The translations under genes were made by a program, and so were the position numbers. From assembly GCA_964528155.1 (NCBI GenBank), contig CAZGRL010000154.1:1-7645 (forward strand): DNA of 7,645 bases, given 5' to 3'. Below the pieces are notes generated by a model. That model searched no databases. It was given only the letters and a program-made list of their open reading frames with translations, and was not told where the DNA came from. This document shows positions 1 through 5,823 of the stretch, piece by piece. Every line of letters starts with the position of its first letter. Position 1 is the stretch's first letter. The DNA is from G001797105 sp964528155. GTDB lineage: Bacteria; Chloroflexota; Anaerolineae; Anaerolineales; E44-bin32.

Positions 1-389
1 CGCTTAGTTCAACTATTGATTCTACAGATGCCATTCCCAAAGCCGCCGCGATTCGGTAAGATGCGGCTCTGAGTACGCCTAGTCCCTCGCTGGGGGATGT
101 TATGCGGAAAGGGATCGGTATAGCATGCAATCGGGGGCGATTTGCGGAAACCAAGCTATATCCCCCATCCTGTGGTCCAAGCTTGCACCTCAATTCTCGC
201 GCCTTCCCGGAGACGCGCAAGCCGCCCGGAGCACCCGAGGGGGGCGGGCACTCAGAGCGGCTGCGAGTCCGATTCTACCTCAACGTTTCCGGGCTCAGAA
301 GATCGCTTCCGCGCCCTTGCATCTGACTGCAAATGGCGCGATAAGAATACCGCGCACTTGTATTCCGGAAACCGTCACTCCTACGCGAC
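1..389. other. Stretch without an identifiable gene; one open frame runs off the left edge
   Basis: I recognise no gene, RNA or repeat here. On the minus strand one frame is free of stops from 274 down to the window edge (about 91 codons, after an in-frame TAG at 277-275). It contains an ATG at 34-32 that would begin MASVESIVEL and continue outside the window. The upstream part of this frame is rich in Arg, Pro and Gly and resembles no family I know. No convincing ribosome binding site precedes the ATG, and the bases just before it (TTTGGGA) abut it directly. It could be the start of a real gene to the left or a chance open frame in GC-rich DNA. Plus-strand open frames here (for example 102-326 and 125-643) have the same unconvincing composition. 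Confidence 0.25.
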
Positions 390-418
390 AAAAAGGCCCC
401 ACGTTTGAACGTGAGACC
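390..418 (-). terminator. Rho-independent terminator of the tRNA-like unit
   Basis: Read on the minus strand, GGTCTCACGT (418-409) pairs with ACGTGGGGCC (404-395) around a TCAA loop. This makes a 10-bp stem with two G-U wobbles, followed directly by five T residues (394-390). It lies just downstream of the tRNA-like sequence and in its direction, so it would end that transcript. A competing reading is that the inner part (TCACG, TTCAAA, CGTGG) is a T-arm-like remnant with a 6-base loop. Confidence 0.7.
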
Positions 419-488
419 TGTCCCCGCAACTCCGGCTTAACCCCCTGCATCCCATGCAGGTGCGCTAGCCGGGCTGCGCCACGCCCCG
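419..488 (-). pseudogene. tRNA-Pro(GGG)-like gene with unrecognisable 3' third
   Basis: The minus strand from 488 reads as the 5' part of a proline tRNA: acceptor 5' strand CGGGGCG (488-482), TG, D-stem GCGC/GCGC around AGCCCGGCTA, A26, then anticodon stem CCTGC/GCAGG closing loop ATGGGAT with anticodon GGG at 453-451. After the anticodon stem the fold fails. There is no 3' strand CGCCCCG to pair with the acceptor and no normal T-arm in the next 30 bases. The sequence after GGGTT continues with CGGAGTT, which could be a T-stem 5' strand plus T54-T55, and then departs into a GCGGGGACAGG stretch that leads into the terminator. A good promoter sits 11 bases upstream, so the unit is probably still transcribed. 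It could be a tRNA broken at the T-loop, a common integration point for mobile elements, or a tRNA-derived small RNA. An alternative fold pairs D-loop CCGGCT with downstream AGCCGG (436-431). Confidence 0.6.
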
Positions 489-499
489 ATCGTTTCGGA

Positions 500-528
500 A
501 TTATAGCCCAGCCCGACTCGACCGACAA
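500..528 (-). promoter_or_regulatory. Sigma-70 type promoter of the tRNA-like unit
   Basis: On the minus strand a -35 of TTGTCG (528-523, 4 of 6 matches) and a perfect -10 TATAAT (505-500) are separated by exactly 17 bp. The -10 ends 11 bases before the first base of the tRNA-like sequence, giving an expected start near 493 and a leader of about five bases. That geometry is typical of stable-RNA genes and argues that this is a true RNA gene, not a chance match. Confidence 0.75.
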
Positions 529-632
529 GGAAAACCTCACCATAGTTGCATCCGCGTCGCGTTTGGATGAACTCATGTGGGTGCCAAGCCTCTGGCGCTT
601 GTCTTCCTCGCGCTCAACCCCCCACGGGCAAA

Positions 633-848
633 GGCTCTTGTAGCCGCACCCTTTGTGGATGCCCACTGCATGGCGGGCGGGGTGCGCAGGTCGCGGATCT
701 GCGGCTACAAGAACGGCTTATATGCGACGGCTCTCATGCCTCACCCTTTATGGGTGCGCCCTGCGTCACGGGCGGGTTGCGCAGGTCGCAGATCTGCGGC
801 TACAAGAACGGCTTCTATGCAAGGGCTCCCTTGCGTCTCCTTTCTCGC
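633..848. repeat. Structured 95-bp tandem repeat, two copies plus degraded third
   Basis: Units start at 633, 729 and 824, each with GGCTC, giving a period of 95-96 bp. The right halves of units 1 and 2 (674-725 and 769-820) differ at only 3 of 52 positions. The left halves are more diverged, and the third unit is only a faded left half. Each unit carries nested hairpins: CGCAGGTC/GATCTGCG with a 3-base loop (685-703 and 780-798), and CACCC/GGGTG in unit 2 (742-756). Unit 1 is bounded by a perfect 13-bp inverted repeat, TCTTGTAGCCGCA (636-648) against TGCGGCTACAAGA (700-712). This suggests a non-coding palindromic element of the REP/BIME or MITE kind. It lies 26 bases past the stop codon of the M20 peptidase, so it would form a folded 3' end of that mRNA. 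No transposase is in the window. Confidence 0.75.
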
Positions 849-873
849 TCTACATTGTGGATCGAGGATGCCG

Positions 874-2235
874 TCATGTGTCTGCGAAGCGTGAAATGAT
901 CCTCGCGGTATGTCGGACACCGGCAGTGAAGTTCTCCAGCACGACATTCTCATTCGGTGCATGCACTTGCGCTCCGGGGTAGCTTATCCCGGCGGTGGCG
1001 ATAGGAACCCCCAATGCGTGAATGAACGCATGGTTGGGACCCGATCCCCCCGACATGGGGACGGTCAGTTGCGGGACGCCGTAGACCTCTCGAGCGCATT
1101 CGGCGACCATCTGCAGAAATGGATCGTCCGGATCCGTCCTCCCCGGCGGTTCGGCCCCGAGCAACGTCACCTGGATGTCGGGGAACCCATTCTGATCAAG
1201 GTGAGATCGCAGTTGAGCCAACACATCGGCGGGCATCTGATCGGGGACGAGCCGAAAGTCGACCTTGGCGCTGGCCGTCGCAGGTTGCACAGTCTTGGCG
1301 CCGGCGGCCTGGTATCCGGAGGTCAGGCCGCAAATCGTGCAGGTCGGCGAGAAGATCTCCTCCCGCTTGATGTCGAGCTCATTCGTCAGGCCCTTGATGA
1401 ATCCGCTCAGGCCATAGGTCTGCCGGTAGTCATCGGTGACATCGGGGATTTGATCCAGGAGCTCGATGTCGCGTTCGCTCGGCTGCCTCACGCGGTCATA
1501 GAAGCCCGGCAGCATGATCCGCTCATCCGGCCCCTTGAGGGACGCCAGCGCCCATGTCAACCGCCAGGCGGCGTTGGGAAAGATGGATCCTCCGAGCCCT
1601 GAATGGGCATCCTGGCTGGCGGTCCTGACGCTCAACTCCACGTAGCAGATGCCCCTCAGCCCGGCGTATTGGATCGGTGTCCCCGTGTGATCCACACCGC
1701 CAAACTCCCAGACGCACGCGTCGGCCGCAAGCAGATCGGCGTGCGCGTTGACGAAATCGCCAAGGTGAACGCTGCCGATCTCTTCCTCGCCTTCGACGAC
1801 GAATTTGATGTTGCAGGGCATGTCGCCTTCGACGGCGAGCAAAGCATCCAATGCCGCCAATCGGCACATGAGGTGTCCCTTGTCGTCACTGACCCCGCGC
1901 GCGTACATCTTGCCCTCGCGTATGGATGGCTCGAAAGGAGGGGTTACCCACAAATCGAGGGGCTCGGGAGGTTGGACGTCGTAGTGATTGTAGAAGAGCA
2001 ACGTCCGATCGCTCCGACCTCGTCTTTCGGCGAACACGGCCGGCGCGCCTCCGGTGGGCATGATCTGCGTAGAGAAGCCGCGACGAGCGAGCATCTCGGA
2101 CACAAGCGCGGCGCATTCGTCCATGCCGATGTTCTGGGCGGCGATGCTTGGCTGAGAACACAGTCGACTCAGTTCTTCCAGGCTGGCCGACATGTGGGTT
2201 TCGATGGCCTGGTCCACCGCGTTGAGATCCGTCAT
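874..2235 (-). CDS. M20 family metallopeptidase (dipeptidase-like)
   Basis: A predicted cytosolic di-zinc peptidase/deacylase of the M20 family, most like the CNDP/dipeptidase branch; no signal peptide is visible. Its 453 residues match the usual size. Visible motifs are YNHYDVQP with metal ligand H84 and catalytic D86, RGVSDDKG with bridging D117, and EGEEEIGS with the E151/E152 pair (general base and zinc ligand). A VWEFGG segment follows where the second-zinc acidic ligand is expected, and a C-terminal HAPNENV has H425 as the last ligand. A lid/dimerisation domain lies between, including the AHSGLGGS stretch. All catalytic residues are present, so it should be active. The ATG at 2235 follows AGGAG at 2247-2243 with a 7-base spacer. 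It is transcribed away from the cyclase gene, and its 3' end faces the 95-bp repeats. Substrate cannot be told; acyl-amino-acid or dipeptide hydrolysis is the family norm. Confidence 0.92.
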   Translation of the reverse strand: MTDLNAVDQAIETHMSASLEELSRLCSQPSIAAQNIGMDECAALVSEMLARRGFSTQIMPTGGAPAVFAERRGRSDRTLLFYNHYDVQPPEPLDLWVTPPFEPSIREGKMYARGVSDDKGHLMCRLAALDALLAVEGDMPCNIKFVVEGEEEIGSVHLGDFVNAHADLLAADACVWEFGGVDHTGTPIQYAGLRGICYVELSVRTASQDAHSGLGGSIFPNAAWRLTWALASLKGPDERIMLPGFYDRVRQPSERDIELLDQIPDVTDDYRQTYGLSGFIKGLTNELDIKREEIFSPTCTICGLTSGYQAAGAKTVQPATASAKVDFRLVPDQMPADVLAQLRSHLDQNGFPDIQVTLLGAEPPGRTDPDDPFLQMVAECAREVYGVPQLTVPMSGGSGPNHAFIHALGVPIATAGISYPGAQVHAPNENVVLENFTAGVRHTARIISRFADT

Positions 2236-2240
2236 CTGAG

Positions 2241-2270
2241 TTCTCCTGGTCGAGGCGAGAGGGCATTATA
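2241..2270 (-). promoter_or_regulatory. Possible -10 element and ribosome binding site of the M20 gene
   Basis: On the minus strand a perfect TATAAT lies at 2270-2265, predicting a transcript start near 2258 and a leader of about 23 bases. AGGAGAA at 2247-2241 is the ribosome binding site. No recognisable -35 hexamer lies 16-18 bp upstream, where the sequence is GGGCGGGCG-like. The promoter may need an activator, or the TATAAT may be fortuitous. Confidence 0.45.
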
Positions 2271-2368
2271 GCCCCTACGCGCTCGCCCGCCCGCGGACCT
2301 CCTGCACCGGCCGAGATCGAACCCGCTCATCCAGACCCCTCGCTATTGCACTGCCCCGGAGGAAGGTG

Positions 2369-2421
2369 GGCTGATTTGGGTTTGTGGGGTGGCTGCGCCG
2401 CCCCACAAACCCAAATCAGCC
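2369..2421. repeat. Near-perfect 53-nt snap-back palindrome
   Basis: A 21-bp arm (2369-2389) is perfectly complementary to 2401-2421. The interior adds a T-G wobble (2390/2400) and GGC/GCC (2391-2393 with 2397-2399) around a TGC loop (2394-2396). The whole forms one 25-bp stem with a 3-base loop. No T-run follows on either strand, so it does not look like a rho-independent terminator. It sits between the divergent M20 and cyclase genes, upstream of both promoters. A fully conserved long stem in intergenic DNA suggests a recently placed palindromic element or a cruciform-forming or transcribed structure. Confidence 0.85.
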
Positions 2422-2430
2422 AGAACTACT

Positions 2431-2450
2431 GCGCGGCGGGCGCGCCGCGC
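2431..2450. repeat. Short GC palindrome next to the long hairpin
   Basis: GCGCGGCG (2431-2438) is perfectly complementary to CGCCGCGC (2443-2450) with a GGCG loop. It starts nine bases after the 53-nt hairpin ends and lies about 50 bases upstream of the cyclase -35 element. In sequence this GC-rich it could arise by chance. Its closeness to the larger hairpin is what makes it worth noting. Confidence 0.5.
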
Positions 2451-2501
2451 GTGGAACGATCCAATGCGACCGAGGGTGGAATGTGCCCGTCGAGGCGGCA
2501 T

Positions 2502-2530
2502 TTGCGATTCGCCTCAGCCGACTCTATAAT
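2502..2530 (+). promoter_or_regulatory. Sigma-70 type promoter of the cyclase-aldolase pair
   Basis: A -35 TTGCGA (2502-2507, 4 of 6 matches), a 17-bp spacer and a perfect -10 TATAAT (2525-2530) predict a start near 2537. A GGAGG ribosome binding site (2541-2545) and ATG at 2550 follow at once. This places transcription start downstream of any ATG or in-frame extension reaching back to 2346, and so fixes the cyclase start at 2550. Confidence 0.75.
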
Positions 2531-2549
2531 TCCGGGCTCCGGAGGTCGG

Positions 2550-3182
2550 ATGCGGATACACGACATCTCCATGGGAGTGCAGCCCAGCATGCCGGTTTGG
2601 CCCGGCGATCCTCCCGTCAGCCTGGAACGGGTCGAGTCGATGGCCGACGGCGGGCATGCCAACGTCTCCCGGATCGCGTGCAGCGTGCACGTCGGCACCC
2701 ACGTCGACGCGCCGATTCACTTTCTCGACGGCGCGGCGACGGTGGATAAGCTGGCTCTCAAGGTGCTTGTGGGGCGGGCGTATGTCGTACACCTGCCGCG
2801 GGCGGAGGTCCTTGACGCAAAGGTGCTGGACGGGGCCGGCATTCCACCTCGCACGCGGCGGGTTCTTTTCCGCACCCGCAACTCCACCCAGTGGGCCCGA
2901 GGCGAACGAGCTTTCCACAAGAACTACGTCGCTGTCGACCCGAGCGGCGCCGAATGGTTGGTCAAGAAAGGCGTTCACCTGGTCGGCGTCGACTATCTCT
3001 CGGTGGCGCCGTTCCGTAAGGGGGCCGAGACCCATCGCATTCTGCTGGAAGCCGGGGCGGTCATCGTCGAAGGTCTGTGTCTGGCAGATGTAAAGCAAGG
3101 CCGATACACTTTGTATTGTCTACCTTTGAAGCTTGTCGGAAGCGACGGCGCTCCCGCCAGGGCGATTCTGGTCGGGGTGTGA
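2550..3182 (+). CDS. Cyclase-family metal hydrolase, kynurenine formamidase (KynB)-like
   Basis: A 210-residue cytosolic protein of the cyclase/KynB amidohydrolase family, the full length usual for bacterial kynurenine formamidase (N-formylkynurenine to kynurenine plus formate). The hallmark metal motif HVGTHVDAPIHF lies at residues 47-58, with H47, H51, D53 and H57 as expected ligands. PVWPGDP (15-21) is the typical N-terminal substrate-side segment. The C-terminal half keeps VGVDYLSVAP, an IVEG segment supplying the late acidic/His-region residue, and the closing LPLKL...DGAPARAIL pattern. The start is chosen from the promoter at 2502-2530 and GGAGG at 2541-2545; an in-frame extension to 2346 would run through the hairpin and the promoter. 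The aldolase gene follows 42 bases later and is probably co-transcribed. No tryptophan dioxygenase or kynureninase is nearby, so the true substrate is open; other family members hydrolyse different amides or lactones. Confidence 0.88.
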   Translation: MRIHDISMGVQPSMPVWPGDPPVSLERVESMADGGHANVSRIACSVHVGTHVDAPIHFLDGAATVDKLALKVLVGRAYVVHLPRAEVLDAKVLDGAGIPPRTRRVLFRTRNSTQWARGERAFHKNYVAVDPSGAEWLVKKGVHLVGVDYLSVAPFRKGAETHRILLEAGAVIVEGLCLADVKQGRYTLYCLPLKLVGSDGAPARAILVGV

Positions 3183-3224
3183 CCGGTCGGACCGAGCGCG
3201 CTGCAAACCCAACGCAGACACGAA

Positions 3225-4115
3225 TTGATCCAGCTCGCAGGCATCTACCCACCGATCCCGACTCCCTTCACCAGTGAAGGGGCCTTGGCCCTTTCGCATC
3301 TCGAATCCAACATGCAACGTTGGAATCGAGAGCCGATATCGGGCTACGTCGTGGGCGGATCGAACGGTGAGTTCGTGCACCTGTCCGTCGAGGAACGGGT
3401 CGAAGTTGTACGGACGGCGCTGCAGACTCGTGCGCCGGGCCGACACGTCATCGCCGGCGCCGGATTGGAGTCGGCCCACGAGACGATCGTCCTCGCCCGA
3501 GAGATGGCTTCCGTCGGCGCAGATCTGGCGATCGTGGTCACCCCCAGCTACTACAAGTCGAAGATGACCTCACCCGCCTTCCAGGATTACTACACGCGCG
3601 TCGCCGACGCCTCGCCGATCCCGGTGTTGATCTACAACGTTCCCCCCAACACGGGGGTGGATATCTCGGCGGAGGCGGTCATTCGTCTTTCCGAGCACCC
3701 GAATATCGTCGGGATGAAGGATAGCAGCGGGAACCTGGCCAAGATGGCTTTCGTGATCCGGGAAGCTGCGGAGGGTTTTCAGGTGCTGACAGGGTCGGCG
3801 GGTTTTCTCCTTCCGGCCCTCTCCGTGGGAGCCGTTGGGGTTGTGCCGGCGTTGGGCAACTTCGCCTCCCCATTGCTCAAGGAACTGATGGATCGGTTTG
3901 CGGCGGGTGACCTTGACCGCGCCAGGGCCCTGCAGTGGCAGGCTGTCGAGGCGAATACGGCGGTGACGACACGCTTCGGCGTCCCAGGGCTCAAGGCAGC
4001 GCTGGACATGCTTGGCTACTACGGCGGGCCGGTGCGATCTCCCCTGCTTCCCCTCACCCAAGAAGAAAGGAGCACGCTGAAGGACATCCTCCAGCGTGCC
4101 GGCCTGCTCGCGTAG
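3225..4115 (+). CDS. DHDPS-family class I aldolase, 4-hydroxy-2-oxoglutarate aldolase (HOGA1)-like
   Basis: A 296-residue TIM-barrel aldolase/lyase of the dihydrodipicolinate synthase/N-acetylneuraminate lyase family. Visible catalytic elements are GGSNGEF (44-50), YNVPPNTG with Y137, and GMKDSSGN with Schiff-base K165. The pattern matches vertebrate HOGA1 better than DapA. It has SNGE in place of DapA's usual TTGE, plus VTPSYYKSKM, SPIPVLIYNVP, HPNIVGMKDS, a LTGSAGFLLP segment, TRFGVPGLK and GYYGGP. From my recollection of human HOGA1 (S77, N78, Y168, K196, S198), the residues here sit at a constant offset of 31 (S46, N47, Y137, K165, S167). HOGA1 cleaves 4-hydroxy-2-oxoglutarate to pyruvate and glyoxylate, the last step of hydroxyproline breakdown. 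The start is TTG at 3225, so that the protein begins just before the conserved LAGIYPP; no strong ribosome binding site is seen. It follows the cyclase by 42 bases. Other pyruvate-dependent aldolase or dehydratase activity cannot be excluded. Confidence 0.87.
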   Translation: MIQLAGIYPPIPTPFTSEGALALSHLESNMQRWNREPISGYVVGGSNGEFVHLSVEERVEVVRTALQTRAPGRHVIAGAGLESAHETIVLAREMASVGADLAIVVTPSYYKSKMTSPAFQDYYTRVADASPIPVLIYNVPPNTGVDISAEAVIRLSEHPNIVGMKDSSGNLAKMAFVIREAAEGFQVLTGSAGFLLPALSVGAVGVVPALGNFASPLLKELMDRFAAGDLDRARALQWQAVEANTAVTTRFGVPGLKAALDMLGYYGGPVRSPLLPLTQEERSTLKDILQRAGLLA

Positions 4116-4309
4116 GCAGCCCTTGCTTAAGGATCCACGAACCAAACAACCTCATTGCGACCGGCGTCGCCTGACGACGGTCCGATCCCCATGCAGCCCT
4201 CTCAATCCGCCAGGTTGTCGAACGTCGGGCCTATCTGCGCCGGCTTCCGACCGTGACGAGGCGAGCGGGCCCGAGGATCGATGTCTTGCCTTCGACGATC
4301 TGAGAATGA

Positions 4310-5695
4310 TCAGAGTTGGCCGGTCGTGCCCCAGTTCTTGAGCAGTTCCTGATAGGCCGGATCTTCGTAGCGCTCAAGGCCGAAGGCAGAAGCGTATCCT
4401 GGCAGCTCGCCACCGACGATGTGCCGCGCCAGGAGCTCTCCGGCAGCCATGGATGCCATCAACCCGAAGCCTGAGAGAGCGCCAATCACGTATGCCCCTG
4501 GGACAGGAAGGGGGCCGATCAGCGGTCTGTTCTCCTGGGTCTTGGTGTAGTAGCCACCATCGATGGACGGCTTGGGGAGCCGTTCGAAGTATTGGCGCAA
4601 TCCCGGGATCATCGTCGCCAGACCGCGGATGGCAATCTCTGGGTAATCCGGGTCGATCGGAGGGGGGAAGACAGGCTCAACCGGTTCGGTATGGTATGTC
4701 CACAGGATCAGGACGATCGGACTGCCTTCAGGTCCTTCCGGTCGCGCGTGCACACCCTGAGGGAACGTGTCAAGCAGCCAACGCGTATCCTGCGATTCGG
4801 CCAGCACTTGTTTCTCTTCATCGCTCCACGGGAGTCGCTGTTCGTCGGACCAGATGAGCAAGGGCGCTCCTCGTGGAACGACGCCCAATCGGTCAGGGAT
4901 GGCGACCTTGGCGTGATACTCGCTGTAGACAGGCAGTTCCACGCCGATCATGCGGCCGACCAATCGTAGGTGTGGCCCTGCTGCGATGACGAAGCATCGG
5001 GTCGAGACCGACCGCCGTCCATTCGGCCCGTCGAGCTCGACTGCACTGATCCGGTCGCCGTCGAGCCGGACCCCTGAGATCCGAGCGTTCTCGAGTCGAA
5101 CGCCGCGCTGGCGCGCTTGAGCGAGCAGATGGCCCCCCAATTGCTGTGCGCTGAACCAGCCGGCTCGACGTGGCTGGACAACGGCCACAGTCTCCGGTGA
5201 AAGATAGGCGAAGTGTTCTCGGAGAAGCCTATTGTCGGTGATCAGGTCAGCCCCGGTTGGCTGCCCGTGGAATCCATCCGGCGGCGGGGGTTCGTAGGAC
5301 GGCTCACCCGGTGCGCCTGTGTGCAGGCGCATCGGGCCGGCCCCCAAGGCGGTCGCCTCCTCCGCCGTCCGGCGGAAATCCTCCACGCGACGCGGGTCGG
5401 CGGTGGCGAAAAGATAGCCACGCCGGTTGAGGTGGATGGCATTCCCGGTCGCATCGGCCACTTCCTCGAGAAGATCGATGCTCCGGTTCATAAGCTCGAC
5501 CATCGCCGAACCGGGTCCGGGCCACCAGTTGCGGTAGCACTCGGTTGACTTGTCACTGGTCAGTGACAGTGGAGGGCCTTCGTCCACGAGCAAGATGTCG
5601 CGGACATCGAACCGAGTGCTCAAGTGATAGGCGGCGGAAATTCCGGCGATGCCCGCACCGCAAATCACGATCTCGGCAGTTGTGTCCGTCAACAT
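4310..5695 (-). CDS. FAD-dependent oxidoreductase, DAO family
   Basis: A 461-residue flavoprotein of the D-amino-acid/sarcosine/glycine oxidase (DAO) fold. The N-terminal Rossmann motif is GAGIAG (13-18), with LLVDEG (35-40) at the end of strand 2 supplying the ribose-binding acid. STECYRNWWPG (50-60) lies where DAO enzymes contact flavin and substrate, and is less standard than the usual SGG-type segment. The C-terminal FAD signature is GGYYTKTQENRPLIGP (380-395), and a GALSGFGLMAS segment (around 405-415) caps the flavin. Substrates in this family are amines, imino acids and N-methyl amino acids; which one cannot be read from sequence. The ATG at 5695 follows AAGGAG (5710-5705) by nine bases. 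The gene converges on the aldolase gene (194 bp between stops, with no clear terminator) and lies 128 bp downstream of folK. It could be read from its own promoter or from the folate operon. Confidence 0.87.
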   Translation of the reverse strand: MLTDTTAEIVICGAGIAGISAAYHLSTRFDVRDILLVDEGPPLSLTSDKSTECYRNWWPGPGSAMVELMNRSIDLLEEVADATGNAIHLNRRGYLFATADPRRVEDFRRTAEEATALGAGPMRLHTGAPGEPSYEPPPPDGFHGQPTGADLITDNRLLREHFAYLSPETVAVVQPRRAGWFSAQQLGGHLLAQARQRGVRLENARISGVRLDGDRISAVELDGPNGRRSVSTRCFVIAAGPHLRLVGRMIGVELPVYSEYHAKVAIPDRLGVVPRGAPLLIWSDEQRLPWSDEEKQVLAESQDTRWLLDTFPQGVHARPEGPEGSPIVLILWTYHTEPVEPVFPPPIDPDYPEIAIRGLATMIPGLRQYFERLPKPSIDGGYYTKTQENRPLIGPLPVPGAYVIGALSGFGLMASMAAGELLARHIVGGELPGYASAFGLERYEDPAYQELLKNWGTTGQL

Positions 5696-5732
5696 CCTGC
5701 ATTGCTCCTTACGTTGTTGTGCCTCTCAGAGG

Positions 5733-5761
5733 ATGATGGCGCGGGTGAGGGGAGATGTGAA
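5733..5761 (-). promoter_or_regulatory. Candidate promoter of the FAD oxidoreductase
   Basis: On the minus strand TTCACA (5761-5756, 5 of 6 matches to the -35) is followed after exactly 17 bp by CATCAT (5738-5733, 4 of 6 matches to the -10). The expected start is near 5726, leaving a leader of about 30 bases that contains AAGGAG. The weak -10 makes this only a candidate. Confidence 0.4.
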
Positions 5762-5823
5762 GCCCGTGGGGCCGAGCCGCGCTGAGGCGCACCGTCCTTC
5801 CGTCGACCGAACGCGCGTTGCAC

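Noticed and set aside
102..666. Several overlapping open frames on both strands (102-326, 125-643, 142-408, 295-666).
   Set aside because: They overlap each other and the tRNA-like unit, have Arg/Pro/Ser-rich compositions typical of chance frames in GC-rich DNA, and match no family pattern.
546..982. Plus-strand open frames through the 95-bp repeats with repeated Gly-Cys-Ala-Gly-Arg type peptides.
   Set aside because: The repeated peptide is explained by the DNA repeat. Three frames are open at once, and the nested hairpins point to non-coding structure.
910..2271. Long plus-strand open frames opposite the M20 gene (910-1602, 1603-2271).
   Set aside because: They are antisense shadows of a gene with all M20 catalytic motifs, a ribosome binding site and the full expected length.
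2346..2549. N-terminal extension of the cyclase back to 2346.
   Set aside because: It would translate through the 53-nt palindrome and the -35/-10 promoter. The ATG at 2550 has GGAGG and matches the family N-terminus.
4116..4309. Terminator between the convergent aldolase and FAD genes.
   Set aside because: Only weak stems such as GCGAC/GTCGC at 4157-4170 are visible, with no T-run on either strand.
5722..5732. CCTCT-C-AGAGG palindrome upstream of the FAD gene as an operator.
   Set aside because: Five-base arms are expected by chance in a window this size, and nothing else supports regulation there.
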